A DNA stretch of 5,516 nucleotides from Planctomycetota bacterium (GTDB lineage Bacteria > Planctomycetota > Planctomycetia > Pirellulales > Pirellulaceae). The DNA lies in assembly GCA_026692885.1 (NCBI GenBank), contig JAPLNJ010000526.1, positions 1-5,516 of the forward strand. The letters run 5' to 3'. The notes beneath the pieces were generated by a model. It was not told the origin of the DNA. It saw only the letters and a list, made by a program, of their open reading frames with translations, and did not search any database. The position numbers were made by a program, and so were the translations under genes. Every line of letters begins with the position of its first letter. Position 1 is the first letter of the stretch. This document shows positions 1 to 5,516 of the stretch, piece after piece.

Positions 1-14
1 TTCCGGGACAGCCC

Positions 15-156
15 TGCTGGAGCTTAGGACCGGCGAATCAATAACTGTCGCAAGTATAGTAGTCGTCACGCGCCGTGACGACATGTCATCACGCGGAGCG
101 TGATGACTACTTTGAAAACCCGACACTTATTGATCCGCCGGTCCTAAGTGCTGCAG
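15..156. mobile_element. Candidate MITE-like palindromic element with imperfect 8-nt flanking direct repeat
   Basis: Seen: 23-50 and 121-148 are inverted copies of each other, matching at 26 of 28 positions. Directly outside these arms lie TGCTGGAG (15-22) and TGCTGCAG (149-156), a direct repeat matching at 7 of 8 positions, as expected of an aged target-site duplication. Inside the arms are two perfect hairpins, annotated separately. The 126-nt element has no coding capacity, so it could only move with an enzyme supplied in trans. Inference: a MITE-like or REP-type composite inserted upstream of the TPR gene. Alternatives are a chance direct repeat around a structured leader or a regulatory cruciform. 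No additional copy is visible in the window to prove mobility. Confidence 0.42.
58..111. repeat. Inverted pair of GTAG-headed REP-like hairpins (BIME-like)
   Basis: Hairpin 1 has stem arms at 62-70 and 74-82 (GTCGTCACG / CGTGACGAC, 9 bp, loop CGC). Hairpin 2 has arms at 85-94 and 98-107 (GTCATCACGC / GCGTGATGAC, 10 bp, loop GGA). Only AT (83-84) separates them. AGTA (58-61) can pair with TACT (108-111), closing a compact three-way junction. Reading inward from either side, each hairpin starts with GTAG (59-62 on plus, 107-110 as CTAC). GTAG is the established 5' tetranucleotide of REP elements recognised by RAYT transposases. The stems are related but not identical (GTCGTCACG versus GTCATCACG), as in bacterial interspersed mosaic elements. 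The assignment to REP/BIME is by resemblance. Confidence 0.65.
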
Positions 157-185
157 GCGCCGAAAGAACGGAGCAACATGGGAAG

Positions 186-1616
186 ATGGGGAAAAAGCCT
201 TCCGCGGCACGACTCGCCTCGGACACCAGCCCCGACGTGCCGCGCGACCGAGGCGGCGGTCAGGCCCGTTCGCGGCGTTGGCGAAATGGTCTCCTGGTGG
301 CTGTTCTCTTGGCGGCCTCCGTGGGTTCGCTAATTGCGACCTTGTGGAGCTGGCGGGGGAACTCGCTGCCAGGCCACCAGGCAATCGACGACGCGATCGC
401 CCAGGCTCCCGCGGAAGCAGCGGTTTGGATGCGGCAGGGGTGTGACTTGGTCGAGCAACTCCTCGCGGACTTTCCGGACAGTGCCGACGCGATGGAAGTC
501 GCGGCCCAGCTCAATATCCGGTTCGGCAGCAGCGAGGAATCGCTGCACTGGCTCCAACGGGCGATTGACCTCGATCCGCGTTTCGGACCGGCGTACCAGG
601 CCTTGGCTCAGTTATCCGTCCAGAAGGGGAACCATGAGCGGGCTGCCGAGTACTTCCAGCGGGCGATGGAACTGGAACCCGAATCGCTCGACGTGCTCGT
701 CGAGTACGCGGAGGCGTTGAAAACGCTGGGCCGCTGGGACGCAGCGGCGAACGTTCTTGGGAAGACGCTGGAGGTCGATTCGAGGTGCGTTCCCGCCTTG
801 GTCCTCCTGGGCGAGGTCCAGGCCCAGCGCAAGGAGTACGAGCAGGCCCGGAAAACCCTCGAAGGAGCCCTCCAGATCGATCCGGACTGCGCCAATGCCT
901 GTTATGTCTTGGCCAAAGCCTACGGCCAACTCGGCCAGACCGAGCAGTCGAAACGCTGTCTCGAGCGGTTCAGGACCTTGCGGGCCAAGCACGACCAAGT
1001 GTACCGTGACTCGCTCAAGGTGGCCGACGGCGCCGGGCAGGTCAAACGGCACTTGGCCGAGATCTGTGTGTCCGCCAGCCGAGTCTACCTGTTCCATAAC
1101 GACTCGGCGACCGCGGAGGAACTCCTGCGCCGCGCGTCCAAGATCGATCCCGCCTTTGTCGAGTCTTGCCAGGCCCTCGCTCGGCTCTTCGAGCGTCAGG
1201 GACGAACCGAGGAAGCCCTGGCCACGTGGCGAGAACTCCTCCGACAGTTCCCAAGCAATGTTGCTGGGCATGTCGCGTTCGGTTCTCTGTGTGCTCAATT
1301 AGGACGCTTCGAGGACGCTCAGGAAGCGTTCCAGCAAGCGGTCGCCCTCGTTCCGCGCCGAGCCGAACCCCACGCGGCGCTGGCTGCCGTGTATCTTCAG
1401 CGGGGCCAGAACCTGGGGGAGGCCAAGGTCCTGGCGCTGCGGGCCGTGGACCTTGAGCCAAATGCGTCCAATTACTTCCTCCTGAGTACCGTCTGCCAAC
1501 GGTCGGGCGATCTGGCCGGCGCCCGGACAGCAATCCGGCACACCACGGCCCTTGATCCCCTGAATGCCGAGTACCGCCGAGTTAAGGAGCTACTCGAGGG
1601 GAGGCCAGGGCCATGA
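186..1616 (+). CDS. Membrane-anchored tetratricopeptide-repeat protein
   Basis: Product of 476 residues. A basic N-terminus (residues 28-34 include several Arg) precedes one hydrophobic segment at about 35-54, so the protein is probably a signal anchor with its large C-terminal part outside the cytoplasm. From about residue 100 to the end run roughly nine TPR units with typical helix-pair spacing and the P-x-x-x-x-A pattern; clear ones start near 101, 135, 169, 203, 326, 360 and 394. A less regular stretch (about 260-300) separates two TPR blocks. TPR folds bind protein partners, so an adaptor role is likely; no catalytic domain is visible. I chose ATG 186. The only upstream in-frame start, GTG 75, lies inside a REP-like hairpin and would add 37 residues encoded by the repeat. 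No strong Shine-Dalgarno fits ATG 186 (GGAG at 170-173 is 12 nt away), so the start is moderately certain. The 3' end overlaps the next gene by four bases. Confidence 0.85.
   Translation: MGKKPSAARLASDTSPDVPRDRGGGQARSRRWRNGLLVAVLLAASVGSLIATLWSWRGNSLPGHQAIDDAIAQAPAEAAVWMRQGCDLVEQLLADFPDSADAMEVAAQLNIRFGSSEESLHWLQRAIDLDPRFGPAYQALAQLSVQKGNHERAAEYFQRAMELEPESLDVLVEYAEALKTLGRWDAAANVLGKTLEVDSRCVPALVLLGEVQAQRKEYEQARKTLEGALQIDPDCANACYVLAKAYGQLGQTEQSKRCLERFRTLRAKHDQVYRDSLKVADGAGQVKRHLAEICVSASRVYLFHNDSATAEELLRRASKIDPAFVESCQALARLFERQGRTEEALATWRELLRQFPSNVAGHVAFGSLCAQLGRFEDAQEAFQQAVALVPRRAEPHAALAAVYLQRGQNLGEAKVLALRAVDLEPNASNYFLLSTVCQRSGDLAGARTAIRHTTALDPLNAEYRRVKELLEGRPGP
1596..1604 (+). promoter_or_regulatory. 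Shine-Dalgarno for the CRTAC1-type gene, inside the TPR gene
   Basis: GAGGGGAGG sits 8 nt before the ATG at 1613 and within the last codons of the TPR gene. Combined with the ATGA stop/start overlap (1613-1616), it implies translational coupling, so the two proteins are probably made together. Confidence 0.7.
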
Positions 1617-3328
1617 GGCAACGCGGGCTGACGATGGCGGGCGCCGGTCTTGTCGGACTGCTGGCCATCGGCCTGGTGGTGACGTGGCTGACCTGGTCAC
1701 ACCGTAGCCAAGCGATTTCCGACTGTCCGATCCAGCTGCGCGAGGTGACCGCGGAGACGGGAATCGACTTCGTCCATACCGACGGCTCCAGCGGCCGGCG
1801 GTACATCGTCGAATCGATGTCCGCGGGCATCGCCACCTTCGACTACGACGGGGACGGCCTGATCGACATCTACTTCCCCAACGGAGCCCCGCTCCCCGGC
1901 ACGAAATACGAGCGGCCGCCGCGGCACGCCTTGTACAAGAATCTCGGTGATGGGAGCTTCCGCGACGTGACCGAGGAGGCCGGCGTGGCGTCGAACGCCT
2001 ATGGGCTGGGGGTCACCATCGGGGATTTCGACAACGATGGTTGGCAGGATATCTACCTGAACAACTTCGGTCCCAACCTACTCTACCGCAACAACGGCGA
2101 CGGCACGTTTACGGACGTGACCTTGCAGGCCGGGGTCGCTCGCGGAAACATGGTCGGCGCCGGGGCCTGTTTCCTGGACATCGACGGCGACGGGCTGTTA
2201 GACCTCTACGTCGGGAACTATATCCAACTGGACCTCTCGAAGCACATCCCGCACATGGTTGGCGCTTTTCCCGCCTACCCCTCGCCCAAGGAGTACGCCC
2301 CCGTGCCAGACACACTCTACCGCAACCGCGGCGATGGCACTTTCACCGATGTCACCGAAGAGTCGGGGATTGGCCGGTACGCGGGCCGGGCGATGGGGAT
2401 GGTTTGCGCCGATGCTGACAACGACGGGGCCACCGATATCTTCGTCCTGAACGACGTCCAGGAGAACTTCTTCTTCCACAATGACGGCACCGGGAAGTTC
2501 GAGGAGCGGGGCCTGCTGATGGGCCTGGCGGTGAACGGGGCGGGCGAGGTCCTGGCCAACATGGGCGTCGACTGTGGCGACTACGACAACGACGGCCTGC
2601 TCGACTTCTTCAGCACGAACTACCAGGGCCAATGGCCCCTGCTTCTGCGAAACCTGGGCCACGGAATGTTCGAAGACGTGACTCGCGAGACCGACGCCGG
2701 CAACGGCTGCCTGCCCTTCGTCAACTGGGGCGGCGGCCTGGTCGATCTCGACAATGATGGCCACCGCGACCTCTTTATCGGCAACGGCCACACCGAAGAC
2801 AACATCGAGCAGCGCGATTCCACGACTTCCTACCGCTGCCGCAACATCGTCCTCCAGAACACCGGCGCTGGGAAGTTCGTCAACGTCTCGGACCTGTGTG
2901 GCGTCGGCGCGCTGCCCCCGCACGCCGCCCGCGGCGTGGCGTTCGACGACCTGGACAACGACGGGGACATCGACGTCGTGGTCCTGAACTCCCGCGAGCG
3001 GCCCACGCTCTTGCGGAGTATGTACTGCGAACAGGGCGGCCGAAACCACTGGCTCGACCTGCGGCTCCACGGCGTGACGACCAACCGCGACGGCGTGGGG
3101 GCCAGGGTGCGGGTGACGGCCGGCGACCTGGTCCAGATCGACGAGGTCCACAGCGGCCGGGGCTACCAGAGCCATTGGGGCTCGCGGCTGCATTTCGGCC
3201 TCGGACCGCACGAGCGGGTAGACCGGGTCGAGGTCCGTTGGATCGGCGGCGGCACAGACGTCTACGAGAACCTACCCAGCGACCGCCGGATGACGCTCGT
3301 CGAGGGCGGCAGTCGCGCTGATCGGTGA
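1613..3328 (+). CDS. CRTAC1-type protein: FG-GAP/VCBS beta-propeller with C-terminal ASPIC/UnbV domain
   Basis: Product of 571 residues. A hydrophobic stretch at about 8-27 is a signal peptide or N-terminal anchor; no lipobox is seen. Seven D-x-D-x-D-G calcium-binding loops occur at about residues 77, 138, 189, 267, 323, 378 and 446 (for example DYDGDG, DFDNDG, DIDGDG), several alternating with LYRN-x-GDGTF-x-DVT strands typical of FG-GAP/VCBS propellers. Residues about 478-560 match the ASPIC/UnbV domain, with NRDGVGARV, then SGRGYQSHWGSRLHFGLG, then VRW. Length is usual for the family. Known of the family: secreted or envelope-exposed, calcium-dependent propellers, often paired with TPR proteins in Planctomycetota and Acidobacteriota; the molecular function is mostly undetermined. 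The insert at about 201-235 between blades lacks cysteine. The gene follows the TPR gene with a 4-base overlap, so it is very likely in the same operon. The start is supported by a well-spaced GAGGGGAGG. Confidence 0.93.
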   Translation: MRQRGLTMAGAGLVGLLAIGLVVTWLTWSHRSQAISDCPIQLREVTAETGIDFVHTDGSSGRRYIVESMSAGIATFDYDGDGLIDIYFPNGAPLPGTKYERPPRHALYKNLGDGSFRDVTEEAGVASNAYGLGVTIGDFDNDGWQDIYLNNFGPNLLYRNNGDGTFTDVTLQAGVARGNMVGAGACFLDIDGDGLLDLYVGNYIQLDLSKHIPHMVGAFPAYPSPKEYAPVPDTLYRNRGDGTFTDVTEESGIGRYAGRAMGMVCADADNDGATDIFVLNDVQENFFFHNDGTGKFEERGLLMGLAVNGAGEVLANMGVDCGDYDNDGLLDFFSTNYQGQWPLLLRNLGHGMFEDVTRETDAGNGCLPFVNWGGGLVDLDNDGHRDLFIGNGHTEDNIEQRDSTTSYRCRNIVLQNTGAGKFVNVSDLCGVGALPPHAARGVAFDDLDNDGDIDVVVLNSRERPTLLRSMYCEQGGRNHWLDLRLHGVTTNRDGVGARVRVTAGDLVQIDEVHSGRGYQSHWGSRLHFGLGPHERVDRVEVRWIGGGTDVYENLPSDRRMTLVEGGSRADR

Positions 3329-3360
3329 TCGCAGGAATCGCTGTCGAAGGCGGCCTTCTC

Positions 3361-3519
3361 GTAGGGTACATCAAGCGCCGCGCCGATGTACCTGGGTGCG
3401 GATCGCGTACATCAAGCGCCGCGCCGATATACCTGGGTGCGGATCGCGTACATCAAACGCCGCACCGATATACCTGGGTGCGGATCGCGTACATCAAACG
3501 CCGCACCGACGTACCTGGG
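3361..3519. repeat. 41-bp tandem repeat, 3.75 copies, hairpin-forming unit with GTAG head
   Basis: Units start at 3366, 3407, 3448 and 3489, exactly 41 bp apart; the last breaks off at 3519. Each unit is a hairpin (GTACATC, 12-nt middle, GATGTAC or a variant, 26 nt) followed by an invariant 15-nt linker CTGGGTGCGGATCGC. In the first unit the stem extends to GGTACATC / GATGTACC and is directly preceded by GTAG (3361-3364), the REP-type head. Later units lack GTAG. Units 1 and 2 have AAGCGCCGCGCC in the middle; units 3 and 4 have AAACGCCGCACC. Because the linkers are identical, this is not a CRISPR array. It begins 33 nt after the CRTAC1-type stop codon. Inference: a REP-like palindrome that expanded by tandem duplication. 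Confidence 0.9.
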
Positions 3520-3627
3520 GACCGTCTGCCGTATCCGCGGCCGGGGAAGAACGGTTCCCGGACGTGGCGGCCAGCCGGGGGTCGTCGGGCGACTGCCTGC
3601 AACCCAGGGAGCCAAGCAGGCCAAGGA

Positions 3628-3657
3628 GTAGAGCCACCGCCAGGCCGCGTGCTCTAC
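3628..3657. repeat. Short GTAG-headed stem-loop
   Basis: GTAGAGC (3628-3634) and GCTCTAC (3651-3657) are perfect 7-nt inverted copies around a 16-nt interior. The arm GTAGAGC is identical to the start of the larger palindrome at 3737-3743, whose right end also reads GCTCTAC, so it may be a degenerate relative of that element. Seven base pairs can arise by chance; the shared sequence is the main reason to list it. Confidence 0.35.
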
Positions 3658-3711
3658 GCGATTTGACACAGCCTCCCCCTTTGCCAACAAGATTAGGAAC
3701 GCTGCGTCGCC

Positions 3712-3818
3712 TTAGTGGCTGTAAAGAAACAAATTCGTAGAGCGGAATTCATTCCGCCCGAGCGGACTGAAGTCCGCTCTACTACGAAACTACGGAGTTG
3801 TTTCTTTACAACCGCTTA
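3712..3818. repeat. Large nested palindrome: outer stem enclosing two REP-like hairpins
   Basis: The outer stem has a perfect 13-nt core, TGTAAAGAAACAA (3720-3732) with TTGTTTCTTTACA (3798-3810), and extends outward with mismatches to about 3712/3818. Next comes an inner stem, TTCGTAG (3734-3740) with CTACGAA (3782-3788). Inside it are hairpin A, GCGGAAT / ATTCCGC (3742-3748, 3751-3757), and hairpin B, GAGCGGACT / AGTCCGCTC (3760-3768, 3771-3779). GTAGAGCGGA (3737-3746) can alternatively pair with TCCGCTCTAC (3773-3782). Both sides read GTAG inward. Unlike the left-edge element, no flanking direct repeat is found. It ends about 137 nt before the restriction-modification gene. Confidence 0.75.
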
Positions 3819-3955
3819 CCCACGGCCATCGCGCGCGTCACGCACGGCTTTGGGTGGGGCCTTTCTGCGCCCATCGGGTCTTGTTTCGCCCGTTGGGGAC
3901 GGTACGTTGGCAACCTGTCGACCTTGCTTTCGGATCGGATCGAATGGAAATGCCA

Positions 3956-5516
3956 ATGAAGCCGCAAGAATTTGTTACCCGCTGGCAGGATTCCGCTGGA
4001 GCGGAACTTGCCAATTCGCAGTCGTTTCTGAACGAACTCTGCACGCTGCTCAACGTGCCCCACCCGGATCCGACCCAGCAGGATGACTCGCTGAACAGCT
4101 ACGTATTCGAGAAGGGCGTCGCCTTCAACAACGGTGACGGCACGACAAGCCCCGGCCGCATCGACCTGTACAAACGGGACTGCTTCGTCCTGGAGTCCAA
4201 GCAGGGGAGCGAACGTAAGTCATCTGCTGCGGAGGAGGCGTTGGCGACCGTCACTCGCAACCGGAAGCAGAAAATGGGCACCGCGCCGCGTGGGACCGCG
4301 GCCTGGGAGCAGGCGATGGTCAAGGCCCGGCAGCAAGCGAAGCGCTACGCCGAGGCCCTGCCCGAATGGCCGCCGTTTCTGATCGTCGCTGATGTCGGCT
4401 GCTGCTTCGACTTGTACGCGGACTTCTCGCAGTCGGGCAAGAACTACATCCCCTTCCCTGATCCGCAGAACTACCGTCTCCGCCTGAGCGATCTGGCCAA
4501 GGATGATGTGCGCCAGATGCTCCGCACGATCTGGACCGAACCGCACTCGCTTGACCCCACCCGAAGAAGTGCCAAGGTCACGCAGTATCTCGCTGGTCAA
4601 CTGGCTAAATTGGCAAAGAGTCTCGAATTGCGGAAGGATGCGAGCGGACAGCCGAGCCACACGCCGGAACGGGTGGCTCAGTTCCTGATGCGGGGCCTGT
4701 TCACGATGTTCGCCGAGGATGTCGAGCTGATCGGCAAGGACAGCTTCCAGCAGCTCCTGGAAAGCCTGCGCGGCAGTCTGGTCAACTTCTGCCCGCTGGT
4801 CGAGGAGCTGTGGCAGAAGATGAATACCGGCGGCTTTTCGGCGGCCGTGCGGCAGCAGCTCCGACAGTTCAACGGCGGTCTGTTTGCGGATTGTGAAGCC
4901 CTGCCGCTGAATGCCGATCAACTGGAACTGCTGATCGAAGCCGCCGAGGCGCAATGGGCCGAAGTCGAGCCGGCCATCTTCGGCACGCTGCTGGAACGTG
5001 CGCTCGATCCGGTGGAACGTCACAAGCTGGGCGCGCATTATACACCCCGGTCCTACGTCGAACGGCTGGTGATGCCGACGATCATCGAGCCGTTGCGGGC
5101 CGAATGGGACATCGCCTACGCGACCGCGGCGAGGTTGAACGCTTTGGGAAAGAGCCCCGAAGCTATCCAAGTCGTGAGCGAGTTCCACGCCCACCTGTGC
5201 AAGATTACGGTTCTCGATCCGGCCTGTGGGTCCGGAAATTTCTTGTACGTCTCGCTTGAACTTATGAAACGGCTGGAGGGCGAAGTCCTCAACTCGCTAC
5301 GGGAATTCGGTGAACGGCAGCTCGTCCTGTCTGCGGCAACGATTGACCCACATCAGTTCCTGGGGATCGAAGTCAATCCGCGCGCCGCTGCGATCGCTGA
5401 ACTGGTATTGTGGATCGGCTATCTGCAGTGGCACTTCCGCAGCGTCGGCCGGGTGACGCCCCCCGAGCCGATCATCCGCAACTTCCACAATATTGAATGC
5501 CGCGACGCGGTTCTTG
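3956..5516 (+). CDS. MmeI-like (type IIL) restriction endonuclease/DNA adenine methyltransferase, 3' truncated by window edge
   Basis: 520 residues are visible and the frame is still open at the edge. Residues 67-82 ([16 protein letters not shown]) give the D-X9-ExK nuclease motif: D70, E80, K82. A helical spacer follows. Motif X-like [16 protein letters not shown] lies at 359-374, SAM-binding motif [10 protein letters not shown] at 421-429, and [21 protein letters not shown] at 468-488, as in gamma-class N6-adenine methyltransferases of the MmeI group. NPPF/NPPY motif IV and the target-recognition domain should lie downstream. Known of the family: one polypeptide methylates adenine on one strand of its site and cuts about 20 bp away. 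ATG 3944, 3950 and 3956 are all possible starts. I prefer 3956 because MKPQEFV matches the usual family N-terminus and gives, as I recall, the same D70/E80/K82 numbering as MmeI. No separate methylase or specificity gene is needed. Bases such as A or T at third codon positions are more frequent here (for example 4590-4640) than in the operon, consistent with acquisition by transfer. Confidence 0.92.
   Translation, partial: MKPQEFVTRWQDSAGAELANSQSFLNELCTLLNVPHPDPTQQDDSLNSYVFEKGVAFNNGDGTTSPGRIDLYKRDCFVLESKQGSERKSSAAEEALATVTRNRKQKMGTAPRGTAAWEQAMVKARQQAKRYAEALPEWPPFLIVADVGCCFDLYADFSQSGKNYIPFPDPQNYRLRLSDLAKDDVRQMLRTIWTEPHSLDPTRRSAKVTQYLAGQLAKLAKSLELRKDASGQPSHTPERVAQFLMRGLFTMFAEDVELIGKDSFQQLLESLRGSLVNFCPLVEELWQKMNTGGFSAAVRQQLRQFNGGLFADCEALPLNADQLELLIEAAEAQWAEVEPAIFGTLLERALDPVERHKLGAHYTPRSYVERLVMPTIIEPLRAEWDIAYATAARLNALGKSPEAIQVVSEFHAHLCKITVLDPACGSGNFLYVSLELMKRLEGEVLNSLREFGERQLVLSAATIDPHQFLGIEVNPRAAAIAELVLWIGYLQWHFRSVGRVTPPEPIIRNFHNIECRDAVL

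Larger units (their letters stand above)
3329..3955. other. Repeat-rich intergenic region without a convincing gene
   Basis: This 627-nt gap holds a tandem repeat, a small stem-loop and a large palindrome, each annotated separately. Several short frames are open, including all three plus frames through the tandem repeat. They read the repeat in shifted frames (41 is not a multiple of three), have no family resemblance and lack good ribosome binding sites. From 3520 to 3627 and from 3819 to 3955 I see nothing definite. A perfect TTGACA (3663-3668) has no good -10 at 16-18 nt. TTGGCA (3907-3912) followed 17 nt later by TCGGAT (3930-3935) is a weak candidate promoter that would start transcription almost at the restriction-modification start codon. 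No GC-rich hairpin followed by a T-run is seen, so the operon has no recognisable intrinsic terminator. Confidence 0.6.

Noticed and set aside
178..333. ATG 178 as a gene start, with GGAG 4 nt upstream
   Set aside because: It lies in a different frame from the TPR gene and reaches a stop at 333. The TPR frame continues through the region with a sensible membrane segment.
612..1298. Minus-strand open frame of 228 codons opposite the TPR gene
   Set aside because: It is antisense to well-formed TPR units and has no recognisable domain or ribosome binding site.
2198..3211. Long minus-strand open frame (337 codons) opposite the propeller gene
   Set aside because: It mirrors the repeated Asp/Asn/Gly codons of the calcium loops, giving Val/Ile/His-rich low-complexity sequence with no family resemblance. 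The plus-strand protein is clearly real.
3346..3358. Terminator hairpin after the operon (GAAGG-CGG-CCTTC)
   Set aside because: The stem is only 5 bp and no T-run follows, so it does not meet the pattern of an intrinsic terminator.
3366..3519. CRISPR array
   Set aside because: The 26-nt hairpins are regularly spaced, but the 15-nt intervening sequences are identical, so this is a tandem repeat; no cas gene is present.
3663..3697. Promoter with perfect TTGACA
   Set aside because: At 16-18 nt spacing there is no acceptable -10 (AACAAG at 17 nt); the best nearby hexamers match only about half the consensus.
3715..4086. Plus-strand frame of 123 codons before and overlapping the restriction-modification start
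   Set aside because: Its first third is encoded by the large palindrome and its end overlaps the MmeI-like gene in another frame. No family resemblance.
4220..5194. Minus-strand open frame of 324 codons opposite the restriction-modification gene
   Set aside because: The plus strand carries an intact methyltransferase frame with diagnostic motifs. The antisense product shows no domain and is a by-product of GC-rich codon use.

Overview
The window is GC-rich bacterial DNA. It contains a two-gene operon (positions 186-3328), a 627-nt non-coding stretch packed with palindromic and tandem repeats (3329-3955), and the 5' part of a large restriction-modification gene that runs off the right edge (3956-5516). 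A membrane-anchored TPR protein coupled to an FG-GAP/ASPIC-UnbV (CRTAC1-type) protein, together with the high GC and the palindromic intergenic repeats, fits Planctomycetota best. This assignment is inference from gene content only; no marker gene is present.

Left edge (1-185): a 126-nt palindromic element (23-148). Its 28-nt outer arms enclose two perfect hairpins, and it is flanked by an imperfect 8-nt direct repeat, so it resembles a small non-autonomous mobile element. It ends 37 nt before the chosen ATG of the TPR gene.

Operon (186-3328): the TPR gene and the CRTAC1-type gene overlap by four bases (ATGA), with a strong ribosome binding site inside the end of the first. Both products begin with a hydrophobic segment and probably act at or beyond the membrane. 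The TPR domain is likely a protein-interaction scaffold and the second protein a calcium-binding beta-propeller. Their biochemical role is unknown.

Repeat-rich gap (3329-3955): no convincing gene. It holds a 41-bp tandem repeat (3.75 copies) whose unit is itself a hairpin, a small stem-loop, and a second large palindrome (about 3712-3818). That palindrome has the same fold as the left-edge element (outer stem, two inner hairpins, short linkers) but unrelated sequence. The palindromes in the window begin with GTAG, the tetranucleotide known as the 5' head of REP elements mobilised by RAYT transposases. No transposase is present.

Right end (3956-5516, partial): the N-terminal 520 residues of an MmeI-like (type IIL) fused restriction endonuclease/adenine methyltransferase, with a D-X9-ExK nuclease motif and a [12 protein letters not shown]-binding motif. 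Motif IV and the target-recognition domain lie beyond the window. The repeat cluster next to a solitary restriction-modification gene suggests the edge of an accessory region.
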